Part shown: one piece after another, positions 34,229-43,704 of the stretch
How the letters are laid out: the number at the start of each line of letters is the position of its first letter
Numbering within the stretch: the first letter of the stretch is position 1
From: Dyadobacter sp. CY323
GTDB lineage: Bacteria > Bacteroidota > Bacteroidia > Cytophagales > Spirosomataceae
Reading direction: 5' to 3'
NCBI RefSeq assembly: GCF_021390245.1
Contig: NZ_JAJUXH010000011.1
Span: 1-64,000 of the forward strand
DNA length: 64,000 nucleotides
Translations under genes and position numbers: made by a program
Notes under the pieces: generated by a model
Seen by the model: the letters and a program-made list of their open reading frames with translations, nothing else
Database searches by the model: none
What the model was told of the DNA's origin: nothing

Positions 34229-35116
34229 ATGACAAAAGTTTGGTTTATTACAGGTAGCTCCCGCGGATTGGGAAAAAGCCTTACAGAATCAGTGCTCAAA
34301 AATGGTGACAAAGTCGCTGCCACAGCACGCAATACACAACAATTGGACGAATTCGTTCAGCAATTCCCCGATCAGATTTACCCGATCCAGCTGGATGTAA
34401 CTAACAAGGAACAGATCTACGTTGCCGTCGAAAGTGCCATTCAACATTTTGGTAAAATCGATGTCCTGGTCAACAATGCGGGTTTTGGCATTACCGGCGC
34501 AGCGGAAGCCTTCACGGACGAGCAGGTGCGCAGCCAACTGGACACCAATCTATATGCACCCATTGAGGTCACCCGCGCCGTGTTACCACACATGCGCAAG
34601 CAACGTTCCGGACACATTCTGCAAATCAGTTCCGTAGGCGGTCGCGTTGGCGGGGCAGGTTTGACGATGTATCAGGCTGCAAAATTTGGATTGGGTGGTT
34701 TCAGCGAGGCGCTTTCCAAAGAAGTTGCACCGCTTGGAATAAGGGTTACTTGCATTGAACCCGGAGGATTTCGTACGGATTGGGCGGGTTCTTCCATGAG
34801 CTTTGCACCTGAGGTTGAAGGTTATGAATCTACCATAGGTGGGGTTACCCAATTTTTTTCCAGCGGCGCTTTCGTTCCGATTGGTGATCCTGATAAAGCT
34901 GCGACAGTAATGGTTGAACTTGTCGAACATCCCGAACCTCCTTTGCATTTGATCCTTGGAAGCGAGGCCGTTGGCATAGTACAGCGTGCGGACGCGATCA
35001 GGCAGGCTGAATTCGAAAAATGGATGCCGGTTAGTATTTCAACCGATCATGATGAGGCCGAAAATTTCTTTGAATCGGAAGCGGGCAAATCATATATGAA
35101 GATGAAGGGAATTTGA
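34229..35116 (+). CDS. SDR-family oxidoreductase
   Basis: A 295-aa short-chain dehydrogenase. TGSSRGLGKSL (about 8-18) binds NAD(P), VNNAGFG is the second motif, and YQAAKFGLGG supplies the catalytic Tyr and Lys, with Ser in QISSVGGR. The ATG at 34229 begins the Rossmann fold; an upstream in-frame start at 34199 overlaps the promoter. It is paired with an AraC-type regulator gene 95 nt downstream, an arrangement common for inducible aldehyde or ketone detoxification. Substrate unknown. Confidence 0.88.
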   Translation: MTKVWFITGSSRGLGKSLTESVLKNGDKVAATARNTQQLDEFVQQFPDQIYPIQLDVTNKEQIYVAVESAIQHFGKIDVLVNNAGFGITGAAEAFTDEQVRSQLDTNLYAPIEVTRAVLPHMRKQRSGHILQISSVGGRVGGAGLTMYQAAKFGLGGFSEALSKEVAPLGIRVTCIEPGGFRTDWAGSSMSFAPEVEGYESTIGGVTQFFSSGAFVPIGDPDKAATVMVELVEHPEPPLHLILGSEAVGIVQRADAIRQAEFEKWMPVSISTDHDEAENFFESEAGKSYMKMKGI

Positions 35117-35211
35117 TGGTCGCTTTTACAGGACTTGCCCATTGAATTCAAAGCGGCATTGCAGAACAAAATGAACCTGCAATGCTGTTTGATCTATTGA
35201 ACCTAAAAACA

Positions 35212-36015
35212 ATGAGTCAGACCGAAGAACCCAAATTGTCGCAAATCGTATATTCCTGCTACTTTACAAGAAGTCGGGAGGGAGAGCAATTTGCCCCGGA
35301 GCATGTTTTAAGCTATCAGATTGCAGGCACACTTACGGTGAATGACGGCGCTCGCGACTATGCTTTTCAGCAGGGCAATTTCAGATTTACAAAAAGGAAT
35401 AGTTTAGTCAAATTCAACAAGCAGCCGCCTGAAAACGGTGAATTTAAAGCCATATCCATTTATCTGGATCAGCAAACGCTGCGCAATTTCAGTCTTGAAT
35501 TTAGCATTGAAGCCAGGCCGCATCAAAACGGAAAGGCCATTATCGAACTAAAATCCGATAAACTACTGACAAGCTACATTGACTCTTTGATGCCTTATCA
35601 GGAATTCCAGCCGCCGACTAATCAGCATCTAATGTCGCTGAAATTGAAGGAAGCTATTCTCGTTTTGCTACAAACAAATCCTGAAATGAAAGATATTCTG
35701 TTTGATTTCAGCGATCCTGGCAAGATCGACCTGGAACGTTTTATGAACCAGAATTTTCATTTCAATGTGCAACTGAAACGTTTTGCTTATCTGACGGGAA
35801 GAAGTCTCACCACATTCAAACGCGATTTTGAAAAAACTTTCCACATTTCCCCAAGTCGCTGGCTGGTGCAGAAAAGACTGGAAGCTGCCCATTATCTGAT
35901 CAAAGAAAAAGGGAAAGCGCCTTCGGAAGTTTATCTGGAAACCGGTTTTGAGGATTTATCACACTTTTCTTTCGCCTTCAAAAAGGCTTACGGCATTGCC
36001 CCATCCAGAGTTTGA
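35212..36015 (+). CDS. AraC-family regulator
   Basis: A 267-aa transcription factor. The N-terminal sensor half is cupin-like (EHVLSYQIAGTLTVNDGARD), and the C-terminal AraC domain (about 172-265) is clear: FNVQLKRFAYLTGRSLTTFK, then ALETGFEDLSHF-type helix and FKKAYGIAPSRV at the end. The ATG at 35212 is preferred to 35182. A small GCATTGCAG/CTGCAATGC hairpin separates it from the SDR gene. It probably regulates that gene. Confidence 0.88.
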   Translation: MSQTEEPKLSQIVYSCYFTRSREGEQFAPEHVLSYQIAGTLTVNDGARDYAFQQGNFRFTKRNSLVKFNKQPPENGEFKAISIYLDQQTLRNFSLEFSIEARPHQNGKAIIELKSDKLLTSYIDSLMPYQEFQPPTNQHLMSLKLKEAILVLLQTNPEMKDILFDFSDPGKIDLERFMNQNFHFNVQLKRFAYLTGRSLTTFKRDFEKTFHISPSRWLVQKRLEAAHYLIKEKGKAPSEVYLETGFEDLSHFSFAFKKAYGIAPSRV

Positions 36016-36089
36016 TAAGTAAGGAAATAATGCTGGCCGACTTTTTAAGATAACGCTGGAACAACCTAATCACGGCATTATTTTTATTT

Positions 36090-37010
36090 ATGAAAAAATC
36101 AGCAGGCTTTTATTCATTTTTGGCGGGATTGACAACACTCTTCTTCCCAGCCTTACTTTCAGCACAAATCATGGATTCAAAATCAATAGTAGCTCCCGGT
36201 GCGCAGGTAGAGAAACTTGGCGACGGTTACAAATTCACCGAAGGACCAGTTGCCGATAAGGATGGCAATGTGTTTTTTACAGACCAGCCAAATAATAAAA
36301 TCCACCGCTGGGACGCAGAAACCGGCGAATTCAGTGTTTTTTCGGACAATGCCGGCCGCGCAAATGGCATGTATTTTGACAAAAAAGGAAACCTCGTCGC
36401 ATGCTCGGACGAAGACAACCAGGTTTGGTCTTTTGATAAAAATGGTAAGCCAACGGTTTTAGTAACAGATTATGAAGGCAAGTTGCTCAATGGCCCGAAC
36501 GACCTTTGGATTGACCCAAAAGGTGGCATTTACCTTACAGATCCAATGTATAAACGTGATTACTGGAAGCGTGACCCGAAAATGCAGCAGGACGGTCAGC
36601 ATGTTTACTATCTTCTTCCCAACGGCAAAAAGTTGATCCGGGTGGATGCAAACTTGAAACAACCCAATGGCATTATCGGCACCAAAGATGGCAAGAAACT
36701 CTTCATTGCTGATATTGGAGATAATAAAACCTACGTTTACGACATCCAAAAAGACGGAACGTTAACAAACAGAAAACTTTTTGTTCCGAAAGGTTCCGAC
36801 GGAATGATTCTCGACTCGGAAGGCAATTTGTACATTACGGGAAAAGGCGTGACCGTGTTTGATAAAACTGGCGAACAGATCGCACATTTCGCCATAAGTA
36901 AAGGCTGGACAGGCAATGTATGTTTCGGAGGAAAAAATAACGACCTGCTTTTCATCACAGCGGAATCAGCGGTTTATAGTTTGAAGATGCGGGTGAAGGG
37001 AGTGAAGTGA
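36090..37010 (+). CDS. SMP-30/gluconolactonase-like exported protein
   Basis: A 306-aa six-bladed beta-propeller lactonase of the SMP-30/Gnl/LRE family. The leader MKKSAGFYSFLAGLTTLFF ends ALLSAQ. Typical stretches are LGDGYKFTEGPVADKDGNVF (metal Glu), RANGMYFDKKGNLVAC, LLNGPNDLWIDPKGGIYLTD (Asn-Asp) and KQPNGIIGTKDGK. Calcium-dependent lactone hydrolysis in the periplasm is expected. The TonB-receptor gene starts downstream on the same strand; a functional link is possible but unproven. Confidence 0.9.
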   Translation: MKKSAGFYSFLAGLTTLFFPALLSAQIMDSKSIVAPGAQVEKLGDGYKFTEGPVADKDGNVFFTDQPNNKIHRWDAETGEFSVFSDNAGRANGMYFDKKGNLVACSDEDNQVWSFDKNGKPTVLVTDYEGKLLNGPNDLWIDPKGGIYLTDPMYKRDYWKRDPKMQQDGQHVYYLLPNGKKLIRVDANLKQPNGIIGTKDGKKLFIADIGDNKTYVYDIQKDGTLTNRKLFVPKGSDGMILDSEGNLYITGKGVTVFDKTGEQIAHFAISKGWTGNVCFGGKNNDLLFITAESAVYSLKMRVKGVK

Positions 37011-37101
37011 GGATTGAGATATTATCTGACTTTTACCCTTTGTAATGATCCATACTATATACCTGACGAAGTCGTTACAAAAGCAAACCAGCTCTTCGAC
37101 T

Positions 37102-39504
37102 ATGCATATCATTTTTACTGCTGCATTGGTTCTCGTTTCAATCATCGCCTCAGCTCAGGAACGTATAACCATTAGCGGATTTGTAAAAGAGGAAGGCAGC
37201 CAGGAGCAATTACCAGGCGTAAATGTGTATTTGGCGGGAACTCCATATGGCGCGGTGACCAATACTTATGGATTTTACTCGCTTACAGTACCGGTTTCAG
37301 ATTCGGCGACGATCTCCTTTTCTTTTGTAGGTTATGAAAAAACCGATCACAAGCTCAGTTTGCAGAAGAATGCCAGTCTGAGCATTTTTTTAAAAACCAT
37401 CAATCAACTGGAAGAAGTTGTCGTATCCGCACGGAGACAAGAAGATTACGTGAGCAGAAACGTGCAAATGAGCCAGATAGAAATTCCGATTGCTCAATTG
37501 AAAAAGGTGCCCGCATTCTTCGGTGAAAAAGATGTATTGCGTATTCTGCAATTAATGCCGGGTGTCCAGAAAGGTACCGAGGGACAAACCGGGCTTTACG
37601 TTCGGGGTGGCGGACCTGATCAGAACCTGATCATTCTGGATGATGCCGTTGTTTATAATGCAAACCACCTTTTTGGTTTCTTTTCTATTTTTAATAGTGA
37701 CGCGTTAAAAAGTGTGGAGCTGACAAAAGGCGGTTTTCCGGCACGTTATGGTGGTCGGCTTTCCTCTGTTCTGGAAATGAATATGAAGGAAGGCAGTAAA
37801 GATAAGCTGCATGGAGAAGGTGGAATTGGGTTAATATCTTCCCGGCTAACGTTGGAGGGGCCAATTTCAAAAGGCAAATCATCCTTTCTGATATCCGGGC
37901 GCAGGACTTACATTGATGTACTCGCCTCTCCATTGATCGCGCAATCTCAGAAAGGCGATGATAGTCAGGTGAAGCCGGGTTATTATTTTTATGATCTGAA
38001 TGCAAAAATGAATTACGACCTCGGGCCAAAAGACAAACTGTATGTCAGCGGTTATTTTGGCCGGGACAAATTTCACGCGAGAGAAAAAAGCTCCGATTCG
38101 GAAACGAGGGCGGGATTGGATTGGGGAAATGCAACCGCCACCATGCGCTGGAACCACCTGTTGAACCAAAAACTTTTTGTCAATACCTCATTCATTTTCA
38201 GCAAGTTCAATTTCGGGGTTTCCAGTTATTCCAAAGAGTTTGGGGATGGAGCGACTGACGATGAATTTAGTCTCGAATACAGTTCAAAAATCCGCGATTT
38301 TGGTTTAAAGACTGATTTCGATTTTTATCCTTCCCCTAAACATGCAGTCCGGTTTGGTGCACAGGCTACCTTACACAAATTTGTTCCTTCCGCATTGGCG
38401 ATCGAAGGATCGTTCATCGACAATCCGATCGAGCGCTCGGTGACGCCGGTGAATACGCTGGAAACCGGCATTTACATCGAAGATACCTGGCAGGCTCTGG
38501 ACGCATTAAAAATCAATGGAGGTATGCGGCTGAGTACATTTCAGACCGAAAGTAAAACCTACATGCGGCCAGAACCCCGGATATCGGCAGCTTTAAGGTT
38601 AGCCCGGGATTTCTCTTTCAAAGCGTCTTATGCGCGAATGAACCAATATGTGCATTTGCTTTCGAATACCGGACTTGGATTACCGACGGATCTCTGGGTG
38701 CCGACAACCGACCGCGTAGCGCCCCAGCAATCGCAACAAGTAGCCGCAGGTTTTGCAAAAGATCTGGAACGGCCGGCCCTGACATTGACTTTGGAGGGTT
38801 ATTACAAGAAAATGAACCACATTCTCAATTACAAGGAAGGATCTTCTTTTTTAAGTATTAATGGAGAAAATGCGAGCGAGCTGAGCTGGGAAGACAATGT
38901 GACTTCGGGCAAAGGCTGGTCGTACGGTGCAGAGTTTTTAGTACAGAAAAAAACTGGCAGGCTTTCAGGCTGGGTCGGGTATACGCTATCCTGGACGCGC
39001 TGGCAGTTTCCTGAGCTGAATTTCGGAGAGACATTTTTTCCTCGTTACGACCGCCGCCACGATCTGTCCATCGTCGGTATTTATGAGATCAGCAAACGGA
39101 TTACAGTTTCATCGACCTGGGTTTATGGTACCGGAAATGCACTAACCCTGCCGGTTTCGACATATAAAGGGGTGAGTGACAACCTGATGACGCGCATTAA
39201 TCCGAACGGCAAACCGGTCATTGGCTGGAACGGGCCGACGGTAAGTGAATTTGGTCAGAAAAACAGTTTTCGCGCCGAGCCTTTTCACCGAATGGACTTT
39301 TCCATTCAATTTCACAAAAACAAAAAGAGGCACGAACGTACCTGGGAATTCGGCGTTTACAATGTGTACAACCGGCGAAATCCGTTTTTCTATGATCTGT
39401 CTGACGAAACAATAGGAAACGGGACTTCAACGAGCAAACGGACTTTGAAAAGGTATTCTCTTTTCCCGGTACTACCCTATTTCAGTTATAATTTCAAGTT
39501 TTAA
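37102..39504 (+). CDS. TonB-dependent receptor with CarboxypepD_reg domain
   Basis: An 800-aa outer-membrane importer (819 aa if the in-frame ATG at 37045 is used). After a leader ending IIASAQ comes a carboxypeptidase-regulatory-like domain (GFVKEEGSQEQLPGVNVYLA), the plug domain with LMPGVQKGTEGQTGLYVRGG and ELTKGGFPARYGGRLSSVLE, and a 22-strand barrel ending YFSYNFKF with the terminal Phe. It is FecA-like rather than SusC-like in size. The next gene, 8 nt on, is its DUF4249 lipoprotein. Confidence 0.92.
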   Translation: MHIIFTAALVLVSIIASAQERITISGFVKEEGSQEQLPGVNVYLAGTPYGAVTNTYGFYSLTVPVSDSATISFSFVGYEKTDHKLSLQKNASLSIFLKTINQLEEVVVSARRQEDYVSRNVQMSQIEIPIAQLKKVPAFFGEKDVLRILQLMPGVQKGTEGQTGLYVRGGGPDQNLIILDDAVVYNANHLFGFFSIFNSDALKSVELTKGGFPARYGGRLSSVLEMNMKEGSKDKLHGEGGIGLISSRLTLEGPISKGKSSFLISGRRTYIDVLASPLIAQSQKGDDSQVKPGYYFYDLNAKMNYDLGPKDKLYVSGYFGRDKFHAREKSSDSETRAGLDWGNATATMRWNHLLNQKLFVNTSFIFSKFNFGVSSYSKEFGDGATDDEFSLEYSSKIRDFGLKTDFDFYPSPKHAVRFGAQATLHKFVPSALAIEGSFIDNPIERSVTPVNTLETGIYIEDTWQALDALKINGGMRLSTFQTESKTYMRPEPRISAALRLARDFSFKASYARMNQYVHLLSNTGLGLPTDLWVPTTDRVAPQQSQQVAAGFAKDLERPALTLTLEGYYKKMNHILNYKEGSSFLSINGENASELSWEDNVTSGKGWSYGAEFLVQKKTGRLSGWVGYTLSWTRWQFPELNFGETFFPRYDRRHDLSIVGIYEISKRITVSSTWVYGTGNALTLPVSTYKGVSDNLMTRINPNGKPVIGWNGPTVSEFGQKNSFRAEPFHRMDFSIQFHKNKKRHERTWEFGVYNVYNRRNPFFYDLSDETIGNGTSTSKRTLKRYSLFPVLPYFSYNFKF

Positions 39505-39512
39505 AACTGCTG

Positions 39513-40469
39513 ATGACGAAATTTGCCTACATATTCCTGCTGTTTTCTGCGATTACATTTGCCGCCTGCGAGTCGCTGATCACAGATGTCGATCCGTCCA
39601 AATTACCACCTACTGAATCCAAGCTGGTTGTCCAGTCATTTATTTCCCCCCAATCCGCCCGCATTAATGTCGTTGTAACTGAATCGGTTCCGGTTTTCGG
39701 ATCAACTTCGGCAACAGGTGGCGTGATCCGTAATGCGGTTGTGAAAATTTCTGACGGCGCAAAAGAAGCGATCGTTCCTTATGACACCGCCAGTCAGTTA
39801 TATAGCCTGGATAAGGCCCTGTTTCCAATTGTTGCTGCCAAAACCTATTACCTGACCGTAACCGATGGTCGGAGATCTGTAAGTTCAAGCTGCAAAGTTC
39901 CTGCGAGACAGGTTATTGCCAAATCATACGTAATCGATACTTCCACAATCGAAAGAGAACTGGATGGTGATGCCGCTCTGACAGTTAAAATGACGTGGGA
40001 CGATATTAAGATAGATACCAACTTTTACCGGGTACATGCCGCGGTTGATCTGGAATACAGCATTCCCGAAGGAACGAGCGCGGAAACTTTTAAGGAGAAA
40101 AGGGTACGAAACCGGTTTAATTTTAACTGGGATGAAACAATCGGGAGAAACGATTTCCAAAGTGACAGTAATCTGGACGGTGCGTCTTTCTCATCTCCAA
40201 TCGGACGATCGCGATTGCCGCAGCCTGTAACCTTCGATTATGGGAATGGGAACAAGTTTACGGTCCAGCCAAGAAGCAAAATTATATCGGTGACCATGGA
40301 AGTGTATAACACGGACGGAAATTATTTTCGTTACCATCGTTCACTCGAAATGCGCGGGAGTTCCGATAATCCATTCATCGAGCCCTCTCTCATTTTTACC
40401 AACATAAAAGGCGGTTTGGGGTGTTTTGCAGCCTACAATTCCGGTCAGCTCGTCTACCGGCCGCAGTAA
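39513..40469 (+). CDS. DUF4249 lipoprotein, receptor partner
   Basis: A 318-aa lipoprotein: MTKFAYIFLLFSAITFAACE with lipobox FAAC. It contains the DUF4249 opening KLVVQSFISPQSARINVVVT and Ig-like beta strands. DUF4249 proteins are regularly encoded directly behind TonB receptors in Bacteroidota and are thought to sit on the receptor like SusD, but direct function is not established. Same operon as the receptor. Confidence 0.87.
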   Translation: MTKFAYIFLLFSAITFAACESLITDVDPSKLPPTESKLVVQSFISPQSARINVVVTESVPVFGSTSATGGVIRNAVVKISDGAKEAIVPYDTASQLYSLDKALFPIVAAKTYYLTVTDGRRSVSSSCKVPARQVIAKSYVIDTSTIERELDGDAALTVKMTWDDIKIDTNFYRVHAAVDLEYSIPEGTSAETFKEKRVRNRFNFNWDETIGRNDFQSDSNLDGASFSSPIGRSRLPQPVTFDYGNGNKFTVQPRSKIISVTMEVYNTDGNYFRYHRSLEMRGSSDNPFIEPSLIFTNIKGGLGCFAAYNSGQLVYRPQ

Positions 40470-40728
40470 ATGACACAAGTTTTGGTTCTACATATTAAGA
40501 CAAACTGAGGTCAAAGCACCTCACAATCCACGCACCTGATTTAGCGCTTTCTGCTATTCCAAGGTGCATTCATCAAGGCATACTTTTTTCACGTGGGGAC
40601 GTATAAACCATGCTGTCGATTTCTGACAGACTATGCTTGAAATAGCAATCGCTTTCCGGTAATTTAACATATATCATACCTTCTGAGGTGTGAAAAAAAT
40701 CTATCAATAACCTTTAACACAATTGATT

Positions 40729-41142
40729 ATGGACTTGCAAGGAACAGATCAGGATAAGATAAAAAAACCGAATCCCAGCGAAAAACATATGTCGGAACCA
40801 GATACGCTGGTAGAGACGCTTGAAGATTTGAAAGAACAGGGTTTTACCTATGATTTCAACATAACGGCCCATTCACTGGAAATCCATAAAGATGACGGTA
40901 TTTGTCTTACGTTATCGCCGGAGGATTTTGACATCGTACAGGTTTATCGCTTTGAAGGAATGACGGATCCGTCCGATATGTCGATTTTATATGCCATTGA
41001 ATCAAAAGACGGACTGAAAGGTACGTTGGTGAGTAGCTATGGCGTATATGCCGATGCGATGTCCAACGAAATGATCAGTAAGCTGGACACCCGGAGCTCG
41101 CTGATCGTACACCATCCGGAAGATGACGATATCGCACATTAG
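40729..41142 (+). CDS. Small conserved protein (often mislabelled PRPP synthetase)
   Basis: A 137-aa protein. The core DTLVETLEDLKEQGFTYDFN, EDFDIVQVYRFEGMTDPSDM and ILYAIESKDGLKGTLVSSYG matches a Bacteroidota family frequently carried in databases as phosphoribosylpyrophosphate synthetase, although it has no PRPP-synthetase motifs and is far too short. An acidic, soluble protein; function unknown. The ATG at 40729 is preferred to a TTG at 40723. A terminator follows. Confidence 0.75.
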   Translation: MDLQGTDQDKIKKPNPSEKHMSEPDTLVETLEDLKEQGFTYDFNITAHSLEIHKDDGICLTLSPEDFDIVQVYRFEGMTDPSDMSILYAIESKDGLKGTLVSSYGVYADAMSNEMISKLDTRSSLIVHHPEDDDIAH

Positions 41143-41172
41143 TCTGCATCGTTATCTGAAAATGACTACTTT

Positions 41173-41217
41173 AAAGATGTTACTTACCAACCAACTGGTT
41201 CAGTAACATCTTTTTAT
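41173..41217 (+). terminator. Rho-independent terminator
   Basis: A perfect 12-bp stem (41173-41184 with 41202-41213), a 17-nt loop and T-run, after the 137-aa gene. Confidence 0.85.
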
Positions 41218-41250
41218 TTGGATCACCACTCATATTCTACCTGACATTCA

Positions 41251-41943
41251 ATGAAGGAAATCCTGGAATGGGAGCGTATGTTGTTTAACGACCTTCCGCC
41301 CATTTTTGTAGTAGAAGTTATACTGCGATCGACCGTCATGTTCACATTTCTGTTGATTGCGCTCCGAATAACAGGCAAACGTGGTGTCAGGCAATTATCG
41401 ATCTTTGAGATTGTGATCATTATTGCGCTGGGATCGGCAGCGGGCGATCCGATGTTTTATGAAGATGTGGGCATTGTTCCTGCACTGGTCGTTTTTGCGA
41501 CGATCATTTCTCTTTACAGGGTTGTTACCTGGCTTACCGGCAAAAGTGAATGGTTTGAGAAGTTGATTGAGGGAAAAACTGTATGTCTGATCCACGAAGG
41601 ACGTTTCTCGGTGACCGAGTTTGCCAAAGAAACGCTGGCACAGGATGAGTTTTTCTCAGAACTCAGGGTCAAAAGCATTGAGCACCTGGGGCAGATCCGG
41701 AATGCATATCTTGAACCTTCCGGGGAAGTAAGTATTTTCTTTTATAAAGAAGATGAGGTAAAGTACGGGTTGCCGGTTTTGCCTGAATTATACTCCAAAA
41801 AGAACAAGACTATTTTCAAAGATGGCCACCATTCTTGTTCGTTTTGTGGTTTTACAGAAGACAAAAAAACGGGTAGCGCAATCTGCCCGGTATGCAACCG
41901 GGACGAATGGGTACCGGCTTTAAAAAACATCCGAATTTCTTAG
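41251..41943 (+). CDS. DUF421 (YetF-like) membrane protein with zinc-ribbon tail
   Basis: A 230-aa protein with about three N-terminal membrane segments (about 17-95) and a DUF421 soluble domain containing GKRGVRQLSIFEIVIIIALG and RVKSIEHLGQIRNAYLEPSG. The last 40 residues carry CSFC and, 14 residues on, CPVC, a probable zinc ribbon not part of the basic DUF421 fold. The role of DUF421 proteins is unknown; membrane-linked stress or spore functions are reported for Bacillus relatives. Confidence 0.85.
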   Translation: MKEILEWERMLFNDLPPIFVVEVILRSTVMFTFLLIALRITGKRGVRQLSIFEIVIIIALGSAAGDPMFYEDVGIVPALVVFATIISLYRVVTWLTGKSEWFEKLIEGKTVCLIHEGRFSVTEFAKETLAQDEFFSELRVKSIEHLGQIRNAYLEPSGEVSIFFYKEDEVKYGLPVLPELYSKKNKTIFKDGHHSCSFCGFTEDKKTGSAICPVCNRDEWVPALKNIRIS

Positions 41944-42003
41944 AAATGCCATTTAAGTAACTTCTGGCATGGCATTTTAATTATTAAGCAAAAAAATAGA
42001 GCT

Positions 42004-42405
42004 ATGGAACTGATCGAATTAACCGATGAACTTATCCAATCTGCGGAGCAGCGTGCAGAGGGGCAACCGTTTCCATACTTCATAAAAAACCTCAAAGCAA
42101 TCGGCGTTGACAATTATGAAGTGAAGGTAACGAACCACAAACGTACCTATACATCCGTTACCGGTGACAAATTGATTATCAGCGGAGACATGCCGGAATT
42201 CGAATGTGCCGAAACATTCGAACTCGAAGCGGTGAAGGCGGCAATCAAGCGGAACCAGGAAGGTGTAACGGATTATCCGACTTTCCTACGTGAAATAGGT
42301 GCTGCCGGGATCCATACCTATGTGGCAGATCTGGCTGGTATGATGGTCATTTATCAGGGACCTAATTCTGAATATGAGTACGAAGAAACAATTCCGGAAA
42401 TATAG
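42004..42405 (+). CDS. DUF1398 family protein
   Basis: A 133-aa cytoplasmic protein of the DUF1398/YbcV-like family. Typical stretches are GQPFPYFIKNLKAIGVDNYE, AIKRNQEGVTDYPTFLREIG and AGIHTYVADLAGMMVIYQGP. Function unknown. Convergent with the threonine aldolase gene, both stops lying inside one palindrome at 42395-42434. Confidence 0.8.
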   Translation: MELIELTDELIQSAEQRAEGQPFPYFIKNLKAIGVDNYEVKVTNHKRTYTSVTGDKLIISGDMPEFECAETFELEAVKAAIKRNQEGVTDYPTFLREIGAAGIHTYVADLAGMMVIYQGPNSEYEYEETIPEI

Positions 42406-42434
42406 CCCGGTTAAAACCTGGCTATTACTTTCCG
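42395..42434. terminator. Palindrome covering both convergent stop codons
   Basis: CGGAAA..TAGCCCGGTT and AACCTGGCTA..TTTCCG form a roughly 18-bp imperfect hairpin around the stops of the DUF1398 and threonine aldolase genes. There is no T-run, so it may be a bidirectional 3'-end structure rather than a classical terminator. Confidence 0.5.
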
Positions 42435-43430
42435 CATTTCTTCGAGGTGTGAATCCGTAAAATCGAGGTGAGTGACAAACCGCACAAGACCTTTTCCAAA
42501 AGCCACGGCATATACTCCGGCATCAGCCAGTTTTTTCACATAATCCGCCTCCGACAATCCGGGGGCAAGCCTAACGATCACGATATTGGTATCCACCGGA
42601 AAAACTTCCTCAATTTCGGGTTTACTAAAAAACATCGCCCCGATCTCCCGCGCGCGCTGGTGATCTTCTTTCAAACGGTCCACATGATGATCGAGCGCAT
42701 AAATGCCGGCAGCTGCCAGAAAACCAGCCTGACGCCAGCCTCCACCCATTACCTTACGGAATCGCCGCGCTTTATTGATCACCTCCTTTGTCCCGAGTAA
42801 AAGAGAACCAACGGGACAACCTAAACCTTTTGAAAGGCAGATACTAATACTGTCGAACGTTTGACCATACTGCAAAGTACTCTCACGGGTTTCAACCAAC
42901 GCATTGAAAAGGCGCGCCCCATCCAGGTGTAATGGAATGTTTTTCTCATCGCAAACTTTCCGAATCGCCCTGATCTCCGCAAAATCGTAGTAGCAACCAC
43001 CACCTTTATTCATGGTATTTTCCAGCGAAACCAACCGTGTTAATGTCGAATGAATGTCGTTTTCCGGGCTTATTGCTTCGGCTACCTGTTTTGCAGAAAT
43101 CCGGCCCCGATCACCTTCCAGTAATTTTACCGACGAAAGTGCATTGAGCATTATGCCCCCGCCCTCATACAGATAAATATGTGAATACTTGTCGCAAATC
43201 ACATCGCTGCCTGGCTGCGTATGCACGCGAATCGCGAGCTGGTTGGTCATTGTCCCCGACGGGCAAAACAGCGCATCTTCCATTCCGAAAAGTTTGGCTG
43301 CCTTTTCCTGCAATGCATTCACGGTGGGATCGTCGCCCAAAACATCGTCCCCGACTTCCGCGGCCCACATTGCCCGTTGCATTTCAAGCGTCGGGCGGGT
43401 AACCGTGTCGCTGCGTAAATCAATTTTCAT
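42411..43430 (-). CDS. ltaE: Low-specificity L-threonine aldolase
   Basis: A 339-aa PLP enzyme splitting L-threonine or allo-threonine into glycine and acetaldehyde. The opening [20 protein letters not shown] is diagnostic, [14 protein letters not shown] and [12 protein letters not shown] contribute cofactor contacts, and the PLP-binding Lys is in [13 protein letters not shown] (about 198). Full length, cytoplasmic. The upstream gene is divergent. Confidence 0.94.
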   Translation of the reverse strand: MKIDLRSDTVTRPTLEMQRAMWAAEVGDDVLGDDPTVNALQEKAAKLFGMEDALFCPSGTMTNQLAIRVHTQPGSDVICDKYSHIYLYEGGGIMLNALSSVKLLEGDRGRISAKQVAEAISPENDIHSTLTRLVSLENTMNKGGGCYYDFAEIRAIRKVCDEKNIPLHLDGARLFNALVETRESTLQYGQTFDSISICLSKGLGCPVGSLLLGTKEVINKARRFRKVMGGGWRQAGFLAAAGIYALDHHVDRLKEDHQRAREIGAMFFSKPEIEEVFPVDTNIVIVRLAPGLSEADYVKKLADAGVYAVAFGKGLVRFVTHLDFTDSHLEEMRKVIARF

Positions 43431-43524
43431 TTATGCCTGATTCTTATTTTTCCATCTAATAACGGAAACAATCGATAAGCAGCATATAATTTTAAAGCGA
43501 TATATTGCACACAAAATCGTTGCA

Positions 43525-43704
43525 ATGGAATTTGAAGAATATTTAAAGGCTAAGAAAATCGACTCGGATGCATTCAAAAAGGCAGATCTGGCCCGTTTTC
43601 AGGAATGGCAGGACTTGTTTCTGACCATGCATCCCGAGAGTTTTACAGGCCACAAAAAATTCCTGATCAACGAGATCCGGAGGCGGTACCATTTGCAGGA
43701 TTAA
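43525..43704 (+). CDS. Small conserved helical protein
   Basis: A 59-aa charged protein (MEFEEYLKAKKIDSDAFKKA start, RRRYHLQD end) with a WQDLFLTMHPESFTGHKKF middle. Balanced composition, a natural ATG start and no overlap with other coding argue that it is real. Its TAA shares bases with the convergent stop codon of the FAD oxidoreductase gene at 43701. Function unknown. Confidence 0.7.
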   Translation: MEFEEYLKAKKIDSDAFKKADLARFQEWQDLFLTMHPESFTGHKKFLINEIRRRYHLQD

